A stretch of 5,337 bases of DNA from Syntrophales bacterium (lineage in GTDB: Bacteria; Desulfobacterota; Syntrophia; Syntrophales; UBA8958), in assembly GCA_023231165.1 (NCBI GenBank), contig JALNVY010000173.1, positions 1-5,337 of the forward strand. The letters are read 5' to 3'. Below the pieces are notes generated by a model. It had not been told where the DNA came from. It was given only the letters and a program-made list of their open reading frames with translations, and did no database searches. Positions 1 to 4,449 of this stretch are shown here, piece by piece (position 1 is the stretch's first letter; every line of letters starts with the position of its first letter). Made by a program: the position numbers and the translations under genes.

Positions 1-46
1 GGTTGCTGGGTGACTTGATAGCGAAGAAGATCGTGGCTGAATGAGA

Positions 47-104
47 GAATTCCGGGTCATAAACAAGGGAATAATTCCCCATGACGTGGGGTTCAATTCC
101 CCAT
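47..104. promoter_or_regulatory. Phased AATTCC repeats, candidate activator sites
   Basis: Three AATTCC motifs begin at 48, 73 and 95. The last two lie in an exact 10-base direct repeat, AATTCCCCAT (73-82 and 95-104), with a 22-bp period, close to two helical turns. Each also sits in dyad symmetry: GGGAAT-A-ATTCCC at 67-79 and GGGG-N7-CCCC at 88-102. They lie about 85-145 bp upstream of the sigma-54 promoter at 187-203, the distance range usual for enhancer-binding-protein sites. The repeats are seen; the activator-binding role is inferred. The 87-103 segment also resembles a tRNA T-arm, but no tRNA can be built around it. Nothing coding is visible in 1-243. Confidence 0.35.
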
Positions 105-145
105 CTATGCGCTGATTAGTACTGGTCTCAAACAAGCCACATTTG

Positions 146-158
146 TAAGCGATTGATT
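146..158 (-). promoter_or_regulatory. IHF-like site before the first sigma-54 promoter
   Basis: TAAGCGATTGATT matches YAANNNNTTGATW, the reverse complement of the IHF consensus WATCAANNNNTTR, at every informative position. It ends 31 bp before the -24 GG at 189-190. IHF bending at this position commonly brings a distant activator to sigma-54 polymerase. The match is seen directly; occupancy is inferred. Confidence 0.45.
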
Positions 159-186
159 TTTAACTCCATATTTGACAGTGAAGGTT

Positions 187-203
187 TTGGCATGACAAGT
201 GCA
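187..203 (+). promoter_or_regulatory. Sigma-54 (-24/-12) promoter of the Lys/Ala-repeat gene
   Basis: TTGGCATGACAAGTGCA fits the consensus YTGGCACGRNNNTTGCW except at two positions (T193, G199). It keeps the essential GG (189-190) and GC (201-202) separated by exactly 10 bases. The predicted transcription start is near 214, giving a leader of about 30 nt before the ATG at 244. A TTGACA at 172-177 has no acceptable -10 partner, which also favours the sigma-54 reading. Confidence 0.75.
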
Positions 204-243
204 ATTGCTCAACTCAACTAAAACCTGAAAGGAGCAACAAAAT

Positions 244-612
244 ATGAAGAAGTTGATTTCCATTATCGTTTCCATCCTTTTCGCAGTTTCCATGTCCGGT
301 TTGGCCTTTGCCCAGGCTCCGGCCGCAAAGCCCGCTGCTGAACCCGTAAAGGCTGAGAAGAAGGCTGATGCAAAGCAGACCGCTGCTGACAAGAAGGATG
401 CCGCTGACAAAAAGGCTGCTGACAAGAAAGCCGCCGCCGAGAAGAAGGCTGCTGACAAGAAGGCCGCCGCTGACAAGAAGGCCGCTGACAAGAAGGCCAA
501 AGCTGAGAAGAAAGCCGCTGATAAGAAGGAAGCCGCTGACAAAAAGGCTGCTGACAAGAAGGCTGGTGACAAGAAGGATGCCGCTGACAAAAAGGCCGCT
601 GACAAGAAGTAA
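244..612 (+). CDS. Exported Lys/Ala-rich repeat protein
   Basis: This 122-residue protein has a clear Sec signal peptide: K2-K3, a hydrophobic core at about residues 4-22 and a likely cut after A23 (AFA|QAP). After a short Ala/Pro linker (24-36), almost all of the mature chain is about 14 units of the type A-A-D/E-K-K, some with one extra residue. The result is highly charged, Lys-rich and without Cys, and should be helical or disordered. The start is set by AAAGGAG at 228-234, 9 nt before the ATG. It is monocistronic, between a sigma-54 promoter and a strong terminator. I do not recognise a named family. A role binding anionic surfaces (LPS, nucleic acid, polyphosphate) outside the cytoplasm is speculation from charge and export. 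Repeat number probably varies between strains because the DNA units (gctgacaagaag and variants) are nearly identical. Confidence 0.85.
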   Translation: MKKLISIIVSILFAVSMSGLAFAQAPAAKPAAEPVKAEKKADAKQTAADKKDAADKKAADKKAAAEKKAADKKAAADKKAADKKAKAEKKAADKKEAADKKAADKKAGDKKDAADKKAADKK

Positions 613-636
613 ACACCTTCCCGCTACAGCTCTAAT

Positions 637-669
637 AAAAAAGGCTCCTCACCATGAGGGGCCTTTTTT
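637..669 (+). terminator. Rho-independent terminator
   Basis: A 14-bp stem pairs 637-650 with 656-669 (one G-T pair) around the 5-nt loop ACCAT, and ends in six T's (664-669). It starts 25 nt after the stop codon at 612. The A-rich 5' side makes it potentially bidirectional. It isolates the repeat-protein gene from the following control region. Confidence 0.9.
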
Positions 670-678
670 ATTGCCCTT

Positions 679-804
679 ATTCCGATTCTAAATCAAAGCG
701 CTATCTACGTTGGCATCGGCAATCGGCTCCTCGACGTATGAAAAATACGCCTGCGTCGCCTCTGCCTTGCCGCCTTGATTTCATCTTTGATTTAGAATCG
801 GAAT
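679..804. repeat. 126-bp inverted-repeat (hairpin) element
   Basis: The ends, 679-698 and 785-804, are perfect 20-bp inverted repeats (ATTCCGATTCTAAATCAAAG and its complement). Inside, imperfect arms rich in GGC/GCC (712-734 against 750-773) flank a small hairpin, CGTAT-GAAAA-ATACG, at 735-749. The whole could fold as one long interrupted hairpin in DNA or RNA. It has no ORF, no transposase and no convincing target-site duplication. It resembles intergenic REP- or MITE-like elements, but assigning it to a family is inference. An 18-bp piece of its right arm recurs at 5185-5202 in front of the second control-region copy. Confidence 0.7.
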
Positions 805-1017
805 TACTCCTTGATCAGCCTCGGATGAAGGGCGTCACAAATTTCTTATCCAGACATATCCTCATTCCGGTCGGAAACAAAAGAACCGGATCAGACTGTC
901 AACCTCCCCTCAAAGTATCCCTCAACATGTTGAGGTTCTACCAAATACTGAGGCCAAACGAATCTTTTCATGCCTTTCCGCCGCCATCCTCTGTTGATAT
1001 AAGGTATTGTTATTAAA
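789..1017 (+). repeat. Control-region repeat, copy 1
   Basis: Three blocks recur in the same order at 5185-5325. Block A is GATTTAGAATCGGAATTA (789-806). Block B is 61 bp (902-962), 58/61 identical to 5211-5271. Block C is ATTGTTATTAAA (1006-1017). Copy 1 has about 95 bp between A and B where copy 2 has only 8; I see no feature in that stretch (807-901). The B-to-C gap is 43 bp here and 42 bp in copy 2. This copy lies directly upstream of the sigma-54 promoter at 1052-1068, so it is best read as a duplicated regulatory region. No gene is supported between 613 and 1154. Confidence 0.75.
908..953. promoter_or_regulatory. CCTCAA half-site cluster with 16-bp palindrome, candidate enhancer
   Basis: The perfect palindrome CCTCAACATGTTGAGG is at 920-935. 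Further half-sites flank it: CCTCAA at 908-913 and CTGAGG at 948-953, forming a nested dyad of four half-sites in 46 bp. The palindrome centre is about 150 bp upstream of the start predicted from the 1052-1068 promoter, within the usual range for a sigma-54 activator dimer or tetramer. The symmetry and its repetition at 5217-5262 are seen; binding by an enhancer-binding protein is inferred. Confidence 0.5.
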
Positions 1018-1026
1018 TGATTAATT
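1014..1026 (-). promoter_or_regulatory. IHF-like site before the second sigma-54 promoter
   Basis: TAAATGATTAATT matches YAANNNNTTGATW with one mismatch (A1023 in place of G). It lies in an AT-rich stretch and ends 27 bp before the -24 GG at 1054. On its own this would be weak; it gains weight because both other sigma-54 promoters here have perfect matches at a similar distance. Confidence 0.35.
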
Positions 1027-1051
1027 AACGACTCTGGTTTAATTTCCCTTC

Positions 1052-1068
1052 TTGGCAAGCCATTTGCA
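1052..1068 (+). promoter_or_regulatory. Sigma-54 promoter of the YtxH/BON gene run
   Basis: TTGGCAAGCCATTTGCA matches YTGGCACGRNNNTTGCW at all but two positions (A1058, C1060), with GG at 1054-1055, GC at 1066-1067 and exactly 10 bases between. The predicted start is near 1079, leaving a leader of about 75 nt before the YtxH-like gene. I see no other promoter before BON, so the downstream genes are probably transcribed from here at least in part. Confidence 0.8.
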
Positions 1069-1080
1069 AACACGATCCGT

Positions 1081-1094
1081 ATGACCTTGGTCAT
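1081..1094. promoter_or_regulatory. Dyad just after the predicted start, possible operator
   Basis: ATGACC-TT-GGTCAT is a perfect 6+6 inverted repeat a few bases downstream of the start predicted from the 1052-1068 promoter. It could be a repressor site or a small 5'-leader hairpin. Only the symmetry is seen; one 14-bp dyad could also be chance. Confidence 0.25.
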
Positions 1095-1154
1095 TATCGA
1101 AATGTCGCATATTTGAGTCCAATTGCAATAAAAAATATAGGAGGTATGACGAGT

Positions 1155-1436
1155 ATGGCGCTGAAGAATTTGGTTAAGGGGCTGGTTATCGGGGGGGTGG
1201 TTGGTATGGCCGTGGGTGTTTTGTATGCTCCAAAAAGCGGCTGCGAGACACGGGATGATCTGGCGAAATCAACAAAGAAGCTATATGGACAGGCCAAAGA
1301 GCGCTATGAGCAGGCGCTGCTGGATGCTGAAGGCCTCGTGGAGCGTGGAAAAGAGGAATACTCCGAGAACAAGCAACGGCTAAATAAAGCCATTCATGCA
1401 GGCGTGGAAGCCTTTAAAGAACCTGTAAAGACGTAA
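1155..1436 (+). CDS. YtxH-like small membrane protein
   Basis: This 93-residue protein starts with a glycine-rich hydrophobic segment (about 7-24) followed by APKSG-x-ETR-x-DL (25-35), the hallmark of the YtxH / gas-vesicle-GvpP-like family. The rest (about 36-90) is a charged, probably coiled-coil helix (KKLYGQAKERYEQALL, then EGLVERGKEEYS). Family members are single-pass membrane proteins linked to stress responses, with no defined biochemical role. AGGAGG at 1139-1144 is 10 nt before this ATG but only 1 nt before the in-frame ATG at 1146, so 1155 is preferred; a TTG start at 1113 is unlikely. C30 replaces the Lys usual in this motif. It is first in the run behind the sigma-54 promoter. Confidence 0.85.
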   Translation: MALKNLVKGLVIGGVVGMAVGVLYAPKSGCETRDDLAKSTKKLYGQAKERYEQALLDAEGLVERGKEEYSENKQRLNKAIHAGVEAFKEPVKT

Positions 1437-1447
1437 GGGGGATGGAA

Positions 1448-1639
1448 ATGGATCGCAATTCTGCAGATAAAGAGTGGCAGAAACTACAGATCCATATCGA
1501 TCAAAGGTTTGGCAGGTATTTAAGGGACAGTCCGGATCTGAAGAACTCCGAAAGGCATGGGGTCTTCGGACTAAAAAGTGTTCCAAAAACAGCAGTAACG
1601 ACAATACGAGGAGATAGTACAAATGAAAAAAATGTATAG
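1448..1639 (+). CDS. Possible small hypothetical protein
   Basis: A 63-residue reading frame fills the 186-bp gap between the YtxH-like and BON genes. AGGGGG around 1435-1440 lies about 7 nt before the ATG at 1448; the ATG at 1442 is too close to it. The frame overlaps the BON start by 17 nt. The first 30 residues (MDRNSADKEWQKLQIHIDQR and on) look protein-like: charged, amphipathic, with no membrane segment. The second half has no obvious character and runs over the BON ribosome-binding site. I do not recognise it. It may be a real translationally coupled gene, a decayed gene or an open leader. Confidence 0.35.
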   Translation: MDRNSADKEWQKLQIHIDQRFGRYLRDSPDLKNSERHGVFGLKSVPKTAVTTIRGDSTNEKNV

Positions 1640-2378
1640 ATTAGCAGTAATGATGGTTGCTGCCGTTGCGCTGTTGGCGCTCAGCTTGCCTGTGCAAGCG
1701 TCGAAAATGGACAGCCGCATCGAATCATCGGCCAAAAAGTCGTATGTGTTCAAGACCTACCTCAAGAGTGATGATGTTAAAATCCAGTCCAAAGACGGCG
1801 TTGTTACCTTGACGGGAACTGTCTCCGAAGAATCCCATAAAACATTGGCCCAGGAGACTGTGGCGAGCTTGCCAGGGGTTAAGAGTGTTGACAACAAGCT
1901 GGAAATAAAAGGGGATACCCCGACTGCAAACTCGGATGCATGGCTCAGTGCGAAAGTGAAAACCATGCTCCTCTACCATCGGAACGTGAGCGGTCTGACG
2001 GAGGTTAACACCAAAGACGGAATCGTCACCCTGCGAGGCGAAGCGATCAGTCAGGCACAAAAGGATCTGACGACCGAATACGCAAAGGATGTCGAAGGGG
2101 TTAAAGACGTAAATAATGAGATGATCGTGAAAAATACCTCGAAAAAGAAGCAAACGGCAGGCGAAAAGATTGATGATGCCTCTATCACCGCCCAGGTCAA
2201 GATGACGTTGCTATACCACCGCTCGACCAGTGCCATCAATACCTCGGTCACCACGAATAACGGTGTGGTAACATTGAAGGGCAAGGCCGCCAACGCAGCC
2301 GAATTGAGCCTGGCCGCCAAACTCGCCAACGACGTAAATGGCGTGAAGAGTGTAAAGAACAAGATGACCATCGAGTGA
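1623..2378 (+). CDS. Periplasmic triple-BON-domain protein (OsmY-like)
   Basis: This 251-residue protein has a Sec signal peptide (M1 to about A26, cut VQA|SKM) and three BON domains at about 29-97, 105-171 and 184-251. Each shows the alpha-helix / 'DGVVTLxGxV' / 'GVKSVxNxhxI' pattern (GVVTLTGTVS, GIVTLRGEAI, GVVTLKGKAA). Domains 2 and 3 are closest to each other and share LLYHR; domain 1 has a shorter first helix. BON domains bind phospholipid, and OsmY-type proteins protect the envelope in osmotic and other stress. OsmY itself has two BON domains, so three is an expanded form. AGGAG at 1609-1613 is 9 nt before the start. A large hairpin follows the stop. There is no Cys and no lipobox, so it should be soluble in the periplasm. 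Confidence 0.93.
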   Translation: MKKMYRLAVMMVAAVALLALSLPVQASKMDSRIESSAKKSYVFKTYLKSDDVKIQSKDGVVTLTGTVSEESHKTLAQETVASLPGVKSVDNKLEIKGDTPTANSDAWLSAKVKTMLLYHRNVSGLTEVNTKDGIVTLRGEAISQAQKDLTTEYAKDVEGVKDVNNEMIVKNTSKKKQTAGEKIDDASITAQVKMTLLYHRSTSAINTSVTTNNGVVTLKGKAANAAELSLAAKLANDVNGVKSVKNKMTIE

Positions 2379-2405
2379 TTAGTCCGAGTCCAGAACCAAG
2401 AGACT

Positions 2406-2458
2406 GCATTCCCACTGCCGGCTTGTATGGTGACAGCAATAGCCGGCAGTGGGAATGC
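2406..2458 (+). other. Large intercistronic hairpin (18-bp perfect stem)
   Basis: GCATTCCCACTGCCGGCT (2406-2423) pairs perfectly with 2441-2458 around a 17-nt loop. It lies in the 124-bp gap between the BON stop and the CsbD-like gene. No T-tract follows, so it is not a canonical intrinsic terminator. It may stabilise the 3' end of the BON message, act as a processing site giving different upstream and downstream mRNA levels, or bind a protein as a DNA dyad. The structure is certain from sequence; the role is inferred. Confidence 0.7.
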
Positions 2459-2502
2459 GCAATCCGATAAGATCCAATATCAGCCAAGAGGAGGCTGAAC
2501 AT

Positions 2503-2901
2503 ATGAATGAAGATATTCTGAAAGGGAAATGGCAGGAGATCAGGGGGGGTATTAAAGAGAAGTGGGGCAAACTCACTGATAACGATCTTGGTGAGATTGG
2601 AGGAAAAGGCGAGAAGCTTTTGGGACTTTTACGGAAGAAATATGGGTACATCAGGTATAAAGCCAAACTGGAATATAAAGATAGTGTCGAACTGGTAGAA
2701 ATAGTCAGCAGAATTCGTGAAATAATGAACAAAAAGAAAGATTTTATTCCATTTGCATTTATTGCTCGCTACTGGCAGCCTTTGTTGGCTAACAAACGAG
2801 ACAATAAAATAACGGGAAAGGAGGAAAACCATGGGTACCATACTGATCGTTATTCTGATACTCGTCCTCGTCGGCGCATTGCCCGCCTGGCCTCACAGTA
2901 A
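2503..2901 (+). CDS. CsbD-family stress protein with abnormal C-terminal extension
   Basis: Residues 1-49 fit the CsbD family: MNEDILKGKWQEIRG, then IKEKWGKLTDNDL, GEKLLG and KKYGY. Members are small hydrophilic cytoplasmic proteins induced by general stress; their mechanism is unknown. GAGGAGG at 2488-2494 sits 8 nt before this ATG; the upstream in-frame ATG at 2449 lies inside the hairpin and has no ribosome site. The family is usually about 60-70 residues, but this frame runs to 132. The extension (about 65-132) has no recognisable domain, and its last 23 residues are the DUF3309 gene read out of frame. A lost stop codon or small indel is a likely cause; a real long form is possible. It probably shares a message with DUF3309 and the Usp gene. 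Confidence 0.8.
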   Translation: MNEDILKGKWQEIRGGIKEKWGKLTDNDLGEIGGKGEKLLGLLRKKYGYIRYKAKLEYKDSVELVEIVSRIREIMNKKKDFIPFAFIARYWQPLLANKRDNKITGKEENHGYHTDRYSDTRPRRRIARLASQ

Positions 2902-2983
2902 GAGCTGGGGATACTATCCCAGCGGTGGACTTGGATTAGTTCTTCTGATTCTCATCATCCTGCTCCTAATGGGGCGGATCTGA
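2831..2983 (+). CDS. DUF3309 small hydrophobic membrane protein
   Basis: A 50-residue protein: MGTILIVILILVLVGALPAW, then PHSKSWGYYPSGG, then a second hydrophobic segment ending MGRI. Two membrane helices (about 3-17 and 33-47) flank the conserved PxWPHSxSWGYYPSGGxG loop that defines DUF3309. Its biochemical function is unknown. AGGAGG at 2819-2824 is 6 nt before the ATG. It overlaps the CsbD-like tail by 71 nt in a different frame and ends 23 nt before the Usp gene. The near-complete family match and strong ribosome site make this a real gene despite its size, and suggest that the overlapping CsbD tail is the unusual part. Confidence 0.9.
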   Translation: MGTILIVILILVLVGALPAWPHSKSWGYYPSGGLGLVLLILIILLLMGRI

Positions 2984-3006
2984 GGTAAGTAAGGAAAGGA
3001 GGAGGT

Positions 3007-3456
3007 ATGATTTCAATAATTCTTGTGCCATCAGACGGGTCAAAAACGGCTCAAAGAGCGGCCGGATATGCGGTTGATCTGGCAAAACAGTTGAAAGCCT
3101 CAATTATTGCCCTGAGCGTTATTGACCAGCGCTCATTTATCGCCCAGACAGTTCCCGTATCGGAGACGGCAAGGCACACAATAGAGCCTATTGAGGATTA
3201 TCTGAGAGAGGCTGCCGAAGGGTATGCCGGAGAGATAAAGAAACTGTGCGATAAAAGTGGTATCGCGTCAGAGATTTCTATAAAGATGGGGCATCCTGTG
3301 GAGGAGATTGTGAAAGAGGCCAAGAGATCAAAGGCAAATCTTATTATTATGGGCTCCCATGGAAGGAGCGCCTTATCAGCCACCGTCCTCGGTAGTGTTT
3401 CCTATGGTGTTATCCATAATGATACAAGTATTCCCATTCTTATTGTGAGGGGTTGA
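3007..3456 (+). CDS. Universal stress protein, UspA family, ATP-binding type
   Basis: This 149-residue single-domain Usp has the usual family length. The N-terminal strand ILVPSDGS carries the conserved Asp (D10). The C-terminal nucleotide loop G116-SH-G119-N9-G129-S130 matches the G-2x-G-9x-G(S/T) motif of ATP-binding Usps (MJ0577-like), and the final strand IPILIVRG is typical. These cytoplasmic dimers support survival in starvation, oxidative or respiratory stress. AGGAGGAGG at 2997-3005 immediately precedes the ATG. It follows DUF3309 by 23 nt, so co-transcription is likely. No clear terminator follows the stop; the next unit has its own sigma-54 promoter. Confidence 0.95.
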   Translation: MISIILVPSDGSKTAQRAAGYAVDLAKQLKASIIALSVIDQRSFIAQTVPVSETARHTIEPIEDYLREAAEGYAGEIKKLCDKSGIASEISIKMGHPVEEIVKEAKRSKANLIIMGSHGRSALSATVLGSVSYGVIHNDTSIPILIVRG

Positions 3457-3576
3457 TTTCCATTGTTTAGTGGATATCTTTTATGCAAGATGGTTTTTAA
3501 ATCGCATACTTTCTATCCACCTTTTGTCCGGGAGAGAATTGTCCAGATCCCCTGTAAATGAAAAATGGCATTATAA

Positions 3577-3589
3577 AATCAATTTGTTA
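3577..3589 (+). promoter_or_regulatory. IHF-like site before the third sigma-54 promoter
   Basis: AATCAATTTGTTA matches WATCAANNNNTTR at every informative position and ends 20 bp before the -24 GG at 3610. An AT-rich stretch lies on its 5' side. Upstream, TTGTCC occurs twice (3524-3529 and 3539-3544), a possible but weak activator site. Confidence 0.5.
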
Positions 3590-3607
3590 CACTGTGATAT
3601 GATTAAA

Positions 3608-3624
3608 TTGGCACACCCCTTGCT
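3608..3624 (+). promoter_or_regulatory. Sigma-54 promoter of the lipoprotein/DUF6515 unit
   Basis: TTGGCACACCCCTTGCT is the best match in the window: TTGGCAC and TTGCT are exactly consensus, with GG at 3610-3611, GC at 3622-3623 and 10 bases between. The predicted start is near 3635, giving an unusually long leader of about 148 nt. No gene is supported in the 326-bp gap 3457-3782; reading frames there lack ribosome sites and protein-like composition. Confidence 0.85.
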
Positions 3625-3665
3625 ATATATGTATAAAAAAGATCTAACATCCATGCTTCGTTGTA

Positions 3666-3704
3666 CCTCCCTTTAGGTAAAGGGGGGAGGGGGAAAAAGA
3701 GAAA
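3666..3704 (+). other. Leader hairpin and 26-nt polypurine tract
   Basis: Within the predicted leader, CCTCCCTTT (3666-3674) can pair with AAAGGGGGG (3679-3687) around AGGT, with one G-T pair. The 3' side belongs to an unbroken purine run, 3679-3704, containing six G's, an A, then five G's. It could form a hairpin, a G-rich structure or a ribosome standby site about 80-115 nt before the ATG. The sequence features are seen; a regulatory role is inferred. Confidence 0.4.
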
Positions 3705-3782
3705 TAACCAGCAGTAACGGGAGTAGCCATCCTCTTTTATGTCGATGGTTTATATAGTATTCCGCTACGAAGGAGAATATAA

Positions 3783-4406
3783 ATGATGATATCAATGAGC
3801 AAGGTGCTGACAGACAAACATGTGCCGGAAAAGCGGGCATCAAGAGCTGGGCTGCGGCTTTTCCTTCTCTTGATGATCTTGGCGTTGGCCGGATGTTATC
3901 CTGCGCCGTATCGCGAGGTTTCACAACCCATGCCCGTAGATGCCGGCGGAAACCCAAGGGCTCCCATTACCCAGATCTATTTTTATCCGAAAGCCGGCCA
4001 GACAACCGAGCAACAGTCACGTGACCACTATGAATGCTACAACTGGGCGGTGAAGCAGACCGGCTTCGATCCGAGTCAGTCTTCTATTCCGCTGGAGCAG
4101 CGCGTCCGGGTGGTTCCGGTGCCTCCGCCCGGGTATGATACCGCCGTCCTGGCTATCACAGGTGCGGTGCTGGGCGCGTTGATTGGCGGACCGAGACACG
4201 CCGGGACTGGTGCATTGATCGGCGCCGGGAGCGGGGCTATCGTCGGCGCGGTGTCGGATTCGTCAAGGCAGCAGACTGCCCGGCAGTTGGAGGAAGCCTA
4301 TGCCAACCGCGATCGGTCACTTGACGCTCAATATGAAGGAAGGGCACTCAATTTCCGGCGTGCGATGTCCGCCTGCCTTGAAGGCCGCGGGTATACCGTG
4401 CAATGA
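3783..4406 (+). CDS. Glycine-zipper outer-membrane lipoprotein
   Basis: This 207-residue protein has a long charged N-region, a hydrophobic stretch (about 24-36) and the lipobox LAGC with lipidated Cys38. Residue +2 is Tyr, not Asp, which favours outer-membrane sorting. A module YPKAGQ (68-73) leads to DHYECYNWAVKQTGFDP (81-97, with C85). Then comes a Gly-zipper membrane segment (about 121-157, repeated GxxxG/A steps such as GAVLGALIGG and GALIGAGSGAIVGA). A charged helix follows (160-190), ending AMSACLEGRGYTV (194-206, C198). GAAGGAG at 3769-3775 is 7 nt before the first ATG; in-frame ATGs at 3786 and 3795 are alternatives. Gly-zipper lipoproteins insert into and may help organise or permeabilise membranes; the exact role is unknown. 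The next gene encodes the same Cys module without the zipper. Confidence 0.88.
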   Translation: MMISMSKVLTDKHVPEKRASRAGLRLFLLLMILALAGCYPAPYREVSQPMPVDAGGNPRAPITQIYFYPKAGQTTEQQSRDHYECYNWAVKQTGFDPSQSSIPLEQRVRVVPVPPPGYDTAVLAITGAVLGALIGGPRHAGTGALIGAGSGAIVGAVSDSSRQQTARQLEEAYANRDRSLDAQYEGRALNFRRAMSACLEGRGYTVQ

Positions 4407-4449
4407 GGAAAACCGATAATCCGTATTTGATTTTAAGGAGGCAATAGCC

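Noticed and set aside
87..103. tRNA T-arm-like segment (TGGGG-TTCAATT-CCCCA)
   Set aside because: No matching 5' acceptor strand, anticodon arm or CCA can be found around it, so neither a tRNA nor a tmRNA end is supported.
172..177. TTGACA as a sigma-70 -35 box
   Set aside because: No acceptable -10 hexamer lies 16-18 bp downstream, while a near-consensus sigma-54 site does.
105..605. 166-aa minus-strand frame of FLSAA-type repeats
   Set aside because: It is the mirror of the AADKK-coding repeats; it has no ribosome site of its own and its ends follow the repeat boundaries.
379..610. Regular short repeats that could suggest a CRISPR array
   Set aside because: The repeats are codon-phased 15-18-base units inside a coding frame, with no unique spacers.
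654..1016. 120-aa forward frame across the intergenic repeats
   Set aside because: It starts in the terminator stem, covers the hairpin element and palindrome, and has no domain or ribosome site.
891..1094. 67-aa minus-strand frame across the palindromic repeat
   Set aside because: Partial frame conservation in copy 2 follows from nucleotide identity; there is no ribosome site and it spans the sigma-54 promoter.
1725..2153. 142-aa minus-strand frame
   Set aside because: Shadow of the triple-BON gene, whose forward-frame domains are unambiguous.
3470..3676. 68-aa forward frame after the Usp gene
   Set aside because: It overlaps the IHF-like site and the best sigma-54 promoter, lacks a ribosome site and has no protein-like character.
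3673..3957. 94-aa minus-strand frame
   Set aside because: It covers the purine-rich leader and lipoprotein signal peptide in antisense; no ribosome site or family resemblance.
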